Shown here: piece by piece, positions 7,292 to 16,099 of the stretch
How the letters are laid out: each line of letters opens with the position of its first letter
Numbering within the stretch: the stretch's first letter is position 1
Assembly: GCA_005776945.1 (NCBI GenBank)
Contig: SXOB01000003.1
Coordinates: forward strand, 62,001-126,000
Source: Pseudomonadota bacterium
GTDB lineage: Bacteria; Myxococcota_A; UBA796; GCA-2862545
DNA: 64,000 bases
Direction: 5' to 3'
Notes under the pieces: generated by a model
What the model saw: the letters and a program-made list of their open reading frames with translations, nothing else
Told to the model about the DNA's origin: nothing
Database searches by the model: none
Made by a program: the position numbers and the translations under genes

Positions 7292-9127
7292 GTGAGCGAA
7301 GATCCTGATGACCCACGACCTGCTTGGTTGTGGGTCGTCGTGCTTTTGGGCTGGGCGTTGCCCGCCTTGTCGGTGGTCGTCGGCCATGGTTGGCTGTTGG
7401 CGCGCGTGCTTCAAGCGCCGTCGGCGGCCGATGTGGCTTGGGGTTCGGCTCCGGCGACCCTCACCTGGTTGGCGATGGGCCTCTGGGCCCTGGCGGTTTG
7501 GTGGGGCGTCCGATGGCGTCGCTTGAGCGCGGTGGTCGTCGTCTACGTGTGCGTTCTTTGGGCATTGCTGAATTGGCCGCTGCAGGAGGGGATCGCCTGG
7601 ACGGGGTCACCCGTCCGGTGGTCGCTCGCGGTTTGGACCATGGAGCTCGAGGGGATCACCTACGCGGAGACCTTGCTGAAGGTGCAGGTCGGTTCTATCG
7701 TCGGCGCCACGGTGGTCGCGGGATTGCTGGCCATCGTGGGTCCATTCCGGCGGCGCGCGTGGTTGCCGCTGATCGGCGCGTTGGGGCTTGGTGCGACGTC
7801 CTATCAGGGTGCGTTTGGGGGCCGCGTCCCGGACTACCTGGCGATGGATCCGCTCCTCTACACAGCGAAGTCACGGGCCGGGTGGGACCACCTCGGGGCC
7901 GTCGTTTGGGGTCGCCCGGTTCCAGCTGGCATGGCCTTGCAAGGTGTGGGCGGAGAGCGCTGGAACGTTGTCTACGTGTTCATGGAGTCGGTGGGCTCGA
8001 ACGCGGTCACTCCGAGCCGGCCTGAGCTCGGCACGACCCCGTTCCTGTCGGAGTTGGCGGCCCGGAGCCTATTCGTGCCCAACATGTTGGTCAGCATGAC
8101 GAGCACGTACAAGGCCCACCTTGCGGGCCTCTGCGGTGTAGACCCCTGGTTCATCGGGGACCGCGAACTTTCGGATGATCCTTACCCGTTCACGTGCTTG
8201 CCCGCGGCGCTGCGCGAGCGCGGGTACGAAACGGCTTACTTTACGTCGTCCGGCCGCGAAATGTTGTGGTGGGACCTGCTCGTGCGGAACCTCGGGTTCG
8301 ACACCTATCTGGGATGGGAGGACTTCCGAGACGCCTACGGCGAACGGTGGATCGAGCGCTGGGAGGATGCGAACAGCTGGGCGTACGAGGACGACATCCT
8401 GCTGCGACCGAGCCGGGATTGGCACGAACGACATCTTGGCGTGCCCTTCGTCGTCGGGTACATGGCGACGACGCCCCACTACGAGTACCTCGCGCCCACG
8501 CGGTACGGGCGTCACCGATTCTCCGTCAACGACGAGTACAACCGCTACCTGAACTCCGTTCACTACCTGGACAATTTCCTCAGAAACTTGTTCGAGCAGT
8601 ACGAGGACCTTGGGCTGCTGGATCGTACGGTCTTCGTGCTTGTCGGCGACCACGGCGAGGCCTTCGGCGAGCACCTCCCACTGCAGCACAACGCGGTTCC
8701 TTACGACGAGGTTGTGCGTGTTCCTGCGTGGATCGTCGCGCCGGGTCACTTTGCGGGCGGGCAGGTGGTGACGGGATTGGCGAGCCAACTCGACCTGGCT
8801 CCTACGGTCTACGACCTGTTGGGACTGCGGTACGACGCGGCCACTTCCGACGGCTTGTCGTTGGTCAAGGCGGAGCGCCATGAAGGGGTGGGCGTCGCTT
8901 GCCTCTACATGATGAGTTGTGCGGCGTGGTTCGAGGGGAATCTTAAGTACGTCCATCATTTTGGCGAGCGTCCGGACGAGCTGTTCGACGTCGTGGCGGA
9001 CCCGGCCGAGCGGCGCGATGTGGTGGCCGAACGCCCCGAAGACGCGGCGCGGATGCGACAACGGGTCCTTGGCTGGTACATGCACGCCGATCCGGGCCGC
9101 GAGCCGGGTCCGCTCGCAAATTGGTAG
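7292..9127 (+). CDS. LtaS-like membrane-bound sulfatase-fold transferase
   Basis: 611 residues from the GTG at 7292. Earlier in-frame starts would lie inside the pilin gene. About five membrane helices occupy the first 190 residues, followed by an extracytoplasmic sulfatase-fold domain. FMES (Glu232) is the usual first metal ligand, SMTSTYKAHLAGLCG (Thr270-Thr272) is the nucleophile region, and GDHGEAFGEH (Asp453, His454) supplies metal ligands. This matches the lipoteichoic acid synthase/phosphoethanolamine or phosphoglycerol transferase superfamily; these use Thr and not formylglycine. The likely role is transfer of a phospho-head-group onto an envelope glycan or lipid. The substrate cannot be told. 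It is followed after 18 nt by the SUMF1-domain lipoprotein. Confidence 0.8.
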   Translation: MSEDPDDPRPAWLWVVVLLGWALPALSVVVGHGWLLARVLQAPSAADVAWGSAPATLTWLAMGLWALAVWWGVRWRRLSAVVVVYVCVLWALLNWPLQEGIAWTGSPVRWSLAVWTMELEGITYAETLLKVQVGSIVGATVVAGLLAIVGPFRRRAWLPLIGALGLGATSYQGAFGGRVPDYLAMDPLLYTAKSRAGWDHLGAVVWGRPVPAGMALQGVGGERWNVVYVFMESVGSNAVTPSRPELGTTPFLSELAARSLFVPNMLVSMTSTYKAHLAGLCGVDPWFIGDRELSDDPYPFTCLPAALRERGYETAYFTSSGREMLWWDLLVRNLGFDTYLGWEDFRDAYGERWIERWEDANSWAYEDDILLRPSRDWHERHLGVPFVVGYMATTPHYEYLAPTRYGRHRFSVNDEYNRYLNSVHYLDNFLRNLFEQYEDLGLLDRTVFVLVGDHGEAFGEHLPLQHNAVPYDEVVRVPAWIVAPGHFAGGQVVTGLASQLDLAPTVYDLLGLRYDAATSDGLSLVKAERHEGVGVACLYMMSCAAWFEGNLKYVHHFGERPDELFDVVADPAERRDVVAERPEDAARMRQRVLGWYMHADPGREPGPLANW

Positions 9128-9145
9128 GATGTTCTAGGAGGGACG

Positions 9146-9946
9146 GTGCTGCTCGTATGGGTCGTGGCTGGATGTGGCGAAGCGCAGGTGGAGACAGTCC
9201 TCTGGGGCGCCGATCCGGTGGCGGCGACCAACGCGGGAGCAGTCCGCTTGGCGCCCGGTGCCTTTCGGATGGGCTCTCCCGAGTCCGAGGAGGGGCGTTT
9301 CCCGTCGGAGACTCTGCACCAGGTGACGCTCACGCGAGCCATGCTGGTAGGTGCGCACGAAGTGACCCAGGAACAGTACCAACGTGTCATGGGCACGACG
9401 CCCTCTCACAACGCGGCCTGCCCAACTTGCCCGGTAGAAAAGGTGAGTTGGTACGAGGCCGTCACGTTCTGCAATCGGGTCTCCGAGCGCGAGAGCTTAG
9501 AACTCGTCTACTGGCAGGAGGGGCAGCGCGTTCTTTGGAATCCTCAAGCGTCCGGCTACCGGCTGCTCACGGAGGCGGAGTGGGAGTACGCTGCACGCGC
9601 CGGCGATGAGACCCGCTTTTCGGGCGGCGAGATGATTGCGGACGTGGGCTGGGCCTCGACGACCGCTAGAGGGAAGACGCACCCCGTCGGGCAGCTCCAA
9701 CCCAACGCCTGGGGGCTTTACGACATGACGGGCAATGTTCGGGAGTGGGTCTGGGACTTTCCTGGCAGCCATTCGGCGGACGCGGTCACCGACCCCTCAG
9801 GCGCGCCCCAAGGTACCGAGCGCGCGAACCGGGGGGGGTCGTGGTCGTCGGACGAGCGGCGTGTGCGCGTGGCGTACCGTCGCTGGGGAAACCCCAACGA
9901 CCGGAACAACAGTCTCGGCTTCCGGGTGGCGCGTACGGTTCCTTGA
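9146..9946 (+). CDS. SUMF1/FGE-fold domain lipoprotein
   Basis: 266 residues. The GTG at 9146 has a perfect SD (AGGAGG, 9137-9142), and no other in-frame start follows the upstream stop at 9125-9127. The signal is only nine residues before the lipobox Cys10 (VVAGC). The rest is one SUMF1 domain: FRMGSP, VTLTRAMLVGAHEVTQEQY, PVEKVSWYEAVTFCN, YRLLTEAEWEYAARAG, GLYDMTGNVREWVWD and LGFRVAR at the end. The C-terminal cysteine pair needed by true formylglycine-generating enzymes is absent, so it is more likely a surface or binding protein of the family than a sulfatase activator. An NAACPTCPVE Cys pair is present. Confidence 0.85.
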   Translation: MLLVWVVAGCGEAQVETVLWGADPVAATNAGAVRLAPGAFRMGSPESEEGRFPSETLHQVTLTRAMLVGAHEVTQEQYQRVMGTTPSHNAACPTCPVEKVSWYEAVTFCNRVSERESLELVYWQEGQRVLWNPQASGYRLLTEAEWEYAARAGDETRFSGGEMIADVGWASTTARGKTHPVGQLQPNAWGLYDMTGNVREWVWDFPGSHSADAVTDPSGAPQGTERANRGGSWSSDERRVRVAYRRWGNPNDRNNSLGFRVARTVP

Positions 9947-9986
9947 AGAGGCCGTCCGAGACGGGTAGGGTGGGGTGGGGGTGCCC

Positions 9987-11819
9987 ATGGGCCCGCTGCT
10001 GACTGCGTGGTTGGCGACAGCCCAGGCTGGTCACCCGGCCGGAACACCGCTGGACGCCATCGCGTTGGACGTCACGCCCGAAGGCATGGCGCTCGTGGAG
10101 CCCATTGCCCAGGGCATCGTGCCACCGACGCTCGAGGTGCCAGGCTTCAGCGACAGCAGTTCGCCATGCCTCTTTGGCTACACAATCGACGTCTACGGAA
10201 TGGTCGCAACGGCAACCGTCGACGCGGTCGACATCGTCCCGACGGACGAGGGCCGCATCCAGATCGACCTTGCCGCGACGATTTCGTTGAACAGTCCCGA
10301 TGACCCGTTCACGCTCTTTACGGAGCTGATCTGCATCGAGGACACCTGCGACGCTTGGATCGACCCGTTTCAGGCGACCGTATCCACGTCGATTGGCTTT
10401 GCGCTGGTGCCTGACGGGTACGGCGGAACCACAGTCGTGAGCGATACCGACCCTTTGTCGATCAGCCACGGCCTCAGCGGCGGCGACATCGGTCTCGAGG
10501 GGTGCGTGCTCGGCGACTTGAGCTTCTTGCTGGACCTCTTCCTGCCGTTGCTGGACGACGCATTGCTCGGCGCTGTCGCAGGCCTGGAAACGGAAGTGGA
10601 CGCCGCTGTTGCCGACGCGATGGCGAGTGCTTCGTTTGCGGATGTCGTCGAAGTGACCGACGGCGTCGCGCTCGACATCGCGATCTCCGTCGAGAGTATT
10701 CTCGTCGACAGCCAGGGATTGCGGGTCGTCGTGGGCGGGTCCGCAGCGTCGACCGCAGTGGCGGAGTGCGTCGCGGCCTACGACCCAGGCGAGTCTCTCG
10801 CCACGCCATCGGCGCCTCCGGCCATCGGTGCGGTTCCCGTTGGCGGCGACGCCGGCTTCCATATCGGTGCCCACATCTCCGACGACTTTGCCAATCAGGC
10901 GCTCTACGCTGTCTGGCAAAGCGGCCTCCTGTGCCAGACGGTCGACGAGGACCTTCTTGGCGACAGCCTGCCGCTCGCGTTCGACACGAGCCTCCTGAGT
11001 CTGCTCGTTCCCGGCGTGTACGACGAGGTCTTCCCCGACCCGGCGCCCGTGGAGATTCTCACGCGCCCAGAGACCCCGCCGACATTCGACCCGGCGGGCC
11101 CTGCCGTCAACCTTGAAGGCTTCGGCCTCGAGATCTACGCGGAGATCGACGACCGGATGGTCCTCCTCACGGATGTTGCCCTTGGCCTGTCTGCAGGGCT
11201 GAACCCGACCTTCGACCCGCTGACGGGCGCCATTGGATTCGGCGTCGACCTGTCCGATGGGGTCGACGCCTCCGTACTCCGGAACGAGTACGCCCCCGGC
11301 TCCGACGAGGCCATCGAGTCTGGCCTCGGCGGTCTCCTCTCGAACCCGCTGATCTCGGGTTTGCTTGCGGGTGCCCTCGAAGGGCTCGCCGTCTCCATCC
11401 CGACGCTCACCGTCGACGGCGTCACCTTCGGCCTCACCGACATGCAGGTGGGTCCATCTGGCCCGTCTGAGGACTTCCTCGGACTGACCGTTTGGGCCGG
11501 CGAGGTCGAGTACGTCAGCGCCGGCGGTTGTGGCGGCTGCGGCGAGACGGGCACCTCCTCAGGGTGTACGGGAACCACTGGAACGACAGGCGCCGGCTGC
11601 ACGATCGACACGGCTGCCTGCATCGAGGACAGCGGCTGCACGGGCTCCAGCTCGTACAGCACGGGGTCGAGTTGCGATTGCGAAGAGGCGACGGTCAGCG
11701 GCTCGGGAACGACGGGCGGCTGTGGCTGCGGCGTCCCCTTGTTCGTCCTCGACGGTCGGTTCATCGCGATCGGATTCGCGGCTATGGTCGTACGAGGGCG
11801 TCGCCGCCATCGTTCCTGA
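9987..11819 (+). CDS. Secreted MYXO-CTERM-like protein of unknown function
   Basis: About 610 residues. The ATG at 9987 follows a G-rich SD-like stretch; GTG at 9975 is an alternative four codons earlier. The signal peptide is short (GPLLTAWLATAQA). The mature part has no domain I can name. It is acidic and rich in beta-type segments, with amphipathic stretches such as LSFLLDLFLPLLDDALLG that recall lipid-binding folds, but this is weak. After about residue 515 comes a Gly/Ser/Thr/Cys-rich linker (many C-G, TGTTG), then GGCGCG, a hydrophobic helix and RGRRRHRS. That end matches the MYXO-CTERM sorting layout, so surface anchoring after processing is expected. Confidence 0.8.
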   Translation: MGPLLTAWLATAQAGHPAGTPLDAIALDVTPEGMALVEPIAQGIVPPTLEVPGFSDSSSPCLFGYTIDVYGMVATATVDAVDIVPTDEGRIQIDLAATISLNSPDDPFTLFTELICIEDTCDAWIDPFQATVSTSIGFALVPDGYGGTTVVSDTDPLSISHGLSGGDIGLEGCVLGDLSFLLDLFLPLLDDALLGAVAGLETEVDAAVADAMASASFADVVEVTDGVALDIAISVESILVDSQGLRVVVGGSAASTAVAECVAAYDPGESLATPSAPPAIGAVPVGGDAGFHIGAHISDDFANQALYAVWQSGLLCQTVDEDLLGDSLPLAFDTSLLSLLVPGVYDEVFPDPAPVEILTRPETPPTFDPAGPAVNLEGFGLEIYAEIDDRMVLLTDVALGLSAGLNPTFDPLTGAIGFGVDLSDGVDASVLRNEYAPGSDEAIESGLGGLLSNPLISGLLAGALEGLAVSIPTLTVDGVTFGLTDMQVGPSGPSEDFLGLTVWAGEVEYVSAGGCGGCGETGTSSGCTGTTGTTGAGCTIDTAACIEDSGCTGSSSYSTGSSCDCEEATVSGSGTTGGCGCGVPLFVLDGRFIAIGFAAMVVRGRRRHRS

Positions 11820-11824
11820 AGCCG

Positions 11825-13645
11825 TCAGGTCGTCAAGGCGGGTCCAGCGACGCGGTGGTCTTCCACCCGACGTGTCCACCGGTTGCGGTCGAGCCATTCT
11901 AGCCAGGGGATGGCGCCGCGCCGGCTCAGGCCCGTGACGTCTTTGAACGCGGCCGTCGGCATCGTGTCGTGACCCTTCAAGTGGCCACGGATCGCTGCGA
12001 TGACGCGGTCGCGGGCCGCCGGCGTCACCCAACCCAGCCCGGCGACCGGCAACAGCTCTCCTTCGGCCTCCATCCAGCGGATGAGGGCGGGGACGTCGCC
12101 ACCGATCTCTTGGGCGGCGATCTCCTTCGTGTCGAGGCCGAGCGGCCCAGCGGCGTCAAACTGGCGGCGCAGCGTGTCGAGGCGAGTGCGGTCAGCCGCT
12201 GAAAACGACACTTCGAAGCCCGCCCGTGCAATGCCCGATCCGGAGATGACGATGAGGCCTTCGGCGCGCGCGAGCTCGACGAGCGCGTCGAAGGCGCGTT
12301 CCCCGAGCGCGAGCAGTTCACCGCGTTGGACCTCTTTGGGAGGTGCGCTTCGGGCGAGGGGAGACCGCTTGTGGAAGGCCTCGAGTTCGCGGGCGAGCGA
12401 AGACAGACATGTTTCGCGCCACGATGGCGTCCCGACGCGGTCGCCGAGGACGGCGGGCGGAGCCTGTTCCGTCCTTTCGGACCATTCCTTCGCCGCGAGC
12501 CCACCGGGTTCGGCGCGCTCGAGCCAGGGCGTGGGGTCACCCGTGAACAGGCGCGTCAGCTCTTCGGCGTGGCGGACACTTCGTGCGGGCCGCAAGCGGG
12601 GGGCCCAAGGGTCGACGATGGCGCCGCCCCCCAGCGTCATCATGGGCGAACTGCGACGGACGACAACGCGGTCGCCCACGGCGCAGGCGATGGGTGTGTC
12701 GAGCCGAAGTTGAACGGAGGCCGAGCCGTCGGGCATGGCTCCGATGGCGACGAGTCGGCCTAGCACCTCGCTCGTGCCATGGAGCAGGCGGACGGACGCC
12801 CCGTCGGGCGGCGCGGCACCCCCGACGCCGCGGTAGGCGACATCGACGATCGAGGTGACAGCCACGGGGCCGACGCAGATGCTTGCCCCCCGCGAGAGAT
12901 CGCCTGCGCCGGCGAGGTTGATCGCGGCGCGATGGCCCGCGACGACTTGGTTTGCCGCGACACCGTGGACCTGCAGGCCGCGCACGCGGGCGGGATGCCC
13001 CTCGGGTTGGATCACGACGGCGGCGCCGTCCGTCAGCGTGCCGGTAGCCACGGTCCCCGACGCGATCGTCCCAAAGCCGGGCCGAACGAAGGTGCGGTCG
13101 ACGGGCATTCGGAAGCTCCCGCGGAGCGGTCGTACGCGGGGACCGAATGACGCGAGGACGGCGAGAACGGCGTCGCGCCCCTCGCCCGTCACCGCCGAAA
13201 ACGGGAGGATGGGCGTGCCCTCGAGGAACGTGCCGCGTACGGTCAGCGCGATGTCGTCGAGGGCCAGCTCGCGCAGCTCCGCGTCCACGAGGTCCACTTT
13301 CGACATCACGACCGCGCCGGTGGGCACGCCGAGAAAGCCGAGGATGTCGAGGTGCTCGCGCGTCTGGGGCATGGCGCCTTCAACCGCGCTCACGACGAGC
13401 AGGACGGCGTCGATGCCGGACGCGCCGGAGACCATCGTTCGGACGAGCCGCTCGTGGCCGGGGACGTCGACGAGGGCCACGCGTCCTCCGCCCGGCAATG
13501 GGCACGCTACGAAACCGAGGTCGATCGTGATGCCTCGGGCGCGTTCCTCGGGGCTTCGGTCGAGGTCGACGCCAGTGAGCGAACGGACGAGCCGCGTCTT
13601 GCCGTGGTCGATGTGCCCTGCGGTGCCTACGACTGCTTGGCTCAT
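11825..13645 (-). CDS. selB: Selenocysteine-specific elongation factor SelB
   Basis: 606 residues from the ATG at 13645. It delivers Sec-tRNA(Sec) to the ribosome at UGA codons with a SECIS element. The P-loop GHIDHGKT is at residues 10-17, switch II is DVPGHERLVRTM, and the guanine-specificity motif is MSKVDLVD. EF-Tu-like domains II/III follow (VDRTFVRPGFGTIASGTV), then C-terminal winged-helix repeats ending in LSRRGAIPWLEWLDRNRWTRR, typical of SelB. The start overlaps the stop of the ABC ATPase gene (ATGA), placing it last in gpsA-ABC-selB. An upstream in-frame extension of 30 residues has no SelB similarity. No selA, selD or tRNA-Sec is visible in the window. Confidence 0.96.
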   Translation of the reverse strand: MSQAVVGTAGHIDHGKTRLVRSLTGVDLDRSPEERARGITIDLGFVACPLPGGGRVALVDVPGHERLVRTMVSGASGIDAVLLVVSAVEGAMPQTREHLDILGFLGVPTGAVVMSKVDLVDAELRELALDDIALTVRGTFLEGTPILPFSAVTGEGRDAVLAVLASFGPRVRPLRGSFRMPVDRTFVRPGFGTIASGTVATGTLTDGAAVVIQPEGHPARVRGLQVHGVAANQVVAGHRAAINLAGAGDLSRGASICVGPVAVTSIVDVAYRGVGGAAPPDGASVRLLHGTSEVLGRLVAIGAMPDGSASVQLRLDTPIACAVGDRVVVRRSSPMMTLGGGAIVDPWAPRLRPARSVRHAEELTRLFTGDPTPWLERAEPGGLAAKEWSERTEQAPPAVLGDRVGTPSWRETCLSSLARELEAFHKRSPLARSAPPKEVQRGELLALGERAFDALVELARAEGLIVISGSGIARAGFEVSFSAADRTRLDTLRRQFDAAGPLGLDTKEIAAQEIGGDVPALIRWMEAEGELLPVAGLGWVTPAARDRVIAAIRGHLKGHDTMPTAAFKDVTGLSRRGAIPWLEWLDRNRWTRRVEDHRVAGPALTT

Positions 13646-14586
13646 GACGCGCCTGTCAGCTGGCGGAAGACCTCTTCCAATGGCGCCTGTTCGAGCGTGA
13701 GTTCCACCAGCGTGTACCCGTGGCGCGTGGCCCAACGAAAGACCTCGGGCCGGAGGTCCGTGGACGCCGTGATGCGGAAGCGAATGTCGCCGCCTGCCGC
13801 CGCAAGCACCAGCGCGGAAGAGGCGCCGGGCAACTCGGCGAGAGCCTGACGGACGACCTCGGGGCGGACGACGACTTTTTCTTGGCGTAGGCCGACCGTG
13901 ATCGCGACGCCGACGGCGTTCGCCACGATGTCGGCCGTCGGGCCGTCCGCGACGATTTGGCCCTGGTGGACGATGACGACGCGGCCACAGACTGCGGCGA
14001 CCTCGCTCATCACGTGGGTGGACAACACGACGGTGCGGGTGGCACCGACCTCGCGGACGAGCGCCCGGATGTCGGCAATTTGATTCGGGTCGAGGCCGGT
14101 CGTCGGCTCATCCAGGATGAGGATCGGGGGTCCGTGGAGCATGGCCGCGCCAAGGCCGACGCGCTGACGCAGGCCGCGGGACAAGGTGCCGATCTGCTGT
14201 TTGAGCCGATCCGTGAATGCACACGCCGTGGCGACGCGGTCGATCGCGCGATGGCGCTCGGCCGTCCCCAGCCCGCGGACGCGTCCACAGAAGTCGAGAT
14301 GCTCGGCCACGGTGAGCTCGTCGTACATGGGCGCATTTTCGGGCAGGTAGCCGAGCGACTGACGGGCTCGAACGGGGTCGCCGACGACGTCGTGACCCTC
14401 AATGGTCGCGCTACCGAAGGTCGGCGCAATGAAGCCCGTCAGGACCTTCATCAGCGTCGTTTTGCCGGCGCCGTTGGGCCCCAGCAGGCCTACGACTTCG
14501 CCGCGTTGCACGGTCAAGTCGACACCCCGAAGGGCTTGGATGGCGCCATAGTGCTTGGTGACGCCACGAAGCTGAATGGGTGGCAT
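13642..14586 (-). CDS. ABC transporter ATP-binding protein (GldA/CcmA-like)
   Basis: 314 residues. ATG at 14586 is chosen because GGAGGGG lies at good distance; GTG at 14592 has no room for an SD. Walker A is GPNGAGKTT, the signature is LSRGLRQR, Walker B is ILILDEPTTGLDP and the H-loop is LSTHVMSEV. YLPENAPMYDELTVAEHL and DEPTTGLDPNQIADIR are typical of ABC-2 exporter ATPases of the gliding-associated GldA type. It has a C-terminal extension of about 90 residues. No ABC-2 permease is adjacent: its neighbours are gpsA (2-nt gap) and selB (ATGA overlap), so the partner must be elsewhere. The substrate is unknown. Confidence 0.9.
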   Translation of the reverse strand: MPPIQLRGVTKHYGAIQALRGVDLTVQRGEVVGLLGPNGAGKTTLMKVLTGFIAPTFGSATIEGHDVVGDPVRARQSLGYLPENAPMYDELTVAEHLDFCGRVRGLGTAERHRAIDRVATACAFTDRLKQQIGTLSRGLRQRVGLGAAMLHGPPILILDEPTTGLDPNQIADIRALVREVGATRTVVLSTHVMSEVAAVCGRVVIVHQGQIVADGPTADIVANAVGVAITVGLRQEKVVVRPEVVRQALAELPGASSALVLAAAGGDIRFRITASTDLRPEVFRWATRHGYTLVELTLEQAPLEEVFRQLTGAS

Positions 14587-14588
14587 CG

Positions 14589-15602
14589 TCACCCCTCCGT
14601 GGGGACGTCGCGTTCGGCACGGCGTTCGCGGCCGAGCAACGCGGCGAGCGCTATCATTGGCGGTCGGCCGCGGTCGAGCATGGCATGCACCTGCTCGGTG
14701 ATCGGCAACTCCACCCCACTGGTCTCCGCGAGGGCCACGGCATTGCGGGCCGTCCCGACCCCTTCTGCGACTTCGCCGAGCTCTTCGAGGATGGCGCTCA
14801 GCGGCCGTCCTTGGCCCAACGCGACGCCGACGCGGCGGTTGCGACTCAGGTGGCCTGTGCAGGTGAGCACGAGGTCCCCGAGGCCCGCGAGGCCCATGAG
14901 TGTGAGGGCCGATTGTCCCCCTCTCGCCGTTGCGAGGCGGCCCGTTTCGGCGAGGCCCCGCGTGATGATGCCAGCGATGGCGTTGTGCCCGAGGCCGAGC
15001 CCGTCGGCGACACCCGCGGCGATGGCCATGACATTCTTCAGGCTGCCGCCGAGGCAGACGCCGACGACATCCTCGCTGGTGTACACGCGGAAACGGTCGC
15101 CGTGGAAGGCGGCCGCAACCCGCTGGGTGGTCGGAGCCAAGCCGGCGGCCACGACCGCGGTGGGAAGGCCGCGCGCGACTTCAAGCGCGAACGAAGGTCC
15201 CGAAAGCACGGCGATTCGGTCGACGGCGGAGGGGCAGACGCTCGCCGCCACCTCCGCCACCGTCATGTGGGAGCCGTCCTCCAACCCCTTGGTAGCGATC
15301 GCGAGAGCAGCGGCAGGACCCACGTCGGGCGCCGCACGCGTGAGTACTTCGCGGAGCGCGTGGGACGGGACGACCGGCACGACGATGTCGGCTTCGCCGA
15401 CGGCAGCGGCGAGGTCCGGCGTGGGCGCGATGTTGGGCGCCAGCTCGAAGTCGCGGAGATGAGACGGATTGCGCCGATCGCGGCGCATCGCCGTGGCGCG
15501 CGCCGCGTTGTGGTCCCACCACGCGACCTGATGGCCCACGCGCGCGAGATGGATCGCGAGCGCCGTGCCCCAAGCTCCCGTTCCGAGCACCGCCACGCGC
15601 AT
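14589..15602 (-). CDS. gpsA: Glycerol-3-phosphate dehydrogenase [NAD(P)+]
   Basis: 337 residues. It reduces dihydroxyacetone phosphate to sn-glycerol-3-phosphate, the start of phospholipid synthesis, in the cytosol. The N-terminus VLGTGAWGTALAIHLA is the Rossmann dinucleotide motif. LSGPSFALEVARGLPTA and the catalytic-Lys region GGSLKNVMAIAAGVADGLGLG followed by GLAGLGDLVLTCT are diagnostic. Length is normal for the family. It is first in a three-gene minus-strand unit with the ABC ATPase and selB, and is divergent from the pentapeptide-repeat gene 56 bp away. Confidence 0.97.
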   Translation of the reverse strand: MRVAVLGTGAWGTALAIHLARVGHQVAWWDHNAARATAMRRDRRNPSHLRDFELAPNIAPTPDLAAAVGEADIVVPVVPSHALREVLTRAAPDVGPAAALAIATKGLEDGSHMTVAEVAASVCPSAVDRIAVLSGPSFALEVARGLPTAVVAAGLAPTTQRVAAAFHGDRFRVYTSEDVVGVCLGGSLKNVMAIAAGVADGLGLGHNAIAGIITRGLAETGRLATARGGQSALTLMGLAGLGDLVLTCTGHLSRNRRVGVALGQGRPLSAILEELGEVAEGVGTARNAVALAETSGVELPITEQVHAMLDRGRPPMIALAALLGRERRAERDVPTEG

Positions 15603-15658
15603 GGACGCTCCGTTCCCCGAGGGGCCTTCCCCCGTTATCCTCCTGGTGCGGGGGCACC

Positions 15659-16090
15659 GTGTCGGACCGACGGTGGGTGGTCGAGACGTTGGCGGCGGGG
15701 GGCTCGATCGCGAACGCCGACCTGCGGGGCGCGGATCTGAGCTGTCTCGTGTTCGACGGCCGTGATGCCACGTGCGCCAAGTTCGGCGACGCCAACGTCG
15801 CGGGGGCGTCCTTTCGCAATGCCCGACTGGTCGGAGCGTCGTTCTGGCAGGCCAACTGCGCGGGTGCCTGTTTCGACGGCGCCGATTTGGAGGACGCCGA
15901 CTTCGACCACGCCTTTCTGGACGGCGTCACGCTTCGCAACGCACGCGTACGCCGAACGCTCTTTCCGACAGGGCGCGTTGGCCGCGAAGCCATCTTGTCG
16001 TCGGTGCGCGAAGGCGTTCCTTTGAGAATGGACCCTCGACTGTCGTCGGAAGGTGGAACCGCGGGCTCGTCCCCGTGGTCCAAGGACTGA
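15659..16090 (+). CDS. Pentapeptide-repeat protein
   Basis: 143 residues from GTG at 15659. Residues about 15-100 are pentapeptide repeats of the A(D/N)LxX type (NADLRGADLSCL, AKFGDANVAGASFRNARLVGASFWQ, GADLEDADFDHAFLDGVTLRNA), which fold as a right-handed quadrilateral beta-helix. There is no signal peptide, so it is probably cytosolic. The role cannot be told from the repeats; some members mimic DNA and act on gyrase. Its 3' end contains the probable promoter of the ECF sigma gene, 10 bp downstream. Confidence 0.85.
   Translation: MSDRRWVVETLAAGGSIANADLRGADLSCLVFDGRDATCAKFGDANVAGASFRNARLVGASFWQANCAGACFDGADLEDADFDHAFLDGVTLRNARVRRTLFPTGRVGREAILSSVREGVPLRMDPRLSSEGGTAGSSPWSKD
16055..16083 (+). 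promoter_or_regulatory. ECF-sigma-type (RpoE-like) promoter, probable autoregulation
   Basis: GGAACC at 16055-16060 and GTCCAA at 16078-16083 are separated by 17 bp, close to the RpoE-type consensus GGAACTT-N16/17-GTCNAA. It lies directly before the ECF sigma gene (ATG 16100), inside the end of the preceding gene. Expected start of transcription is near 16090, giving a very short leader. Autoregulation is common for such sigma factors but is inferred here. Confidence 0.45.
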
Positions 16091-16099
16091 GGCGTCGGA

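Noticed and set aside
13642-14586. ABC ATPase considered as part of a complete exporter
   Set aside because: No membrane-spanning gene exists on either side; gpsA and selB flank it directly.
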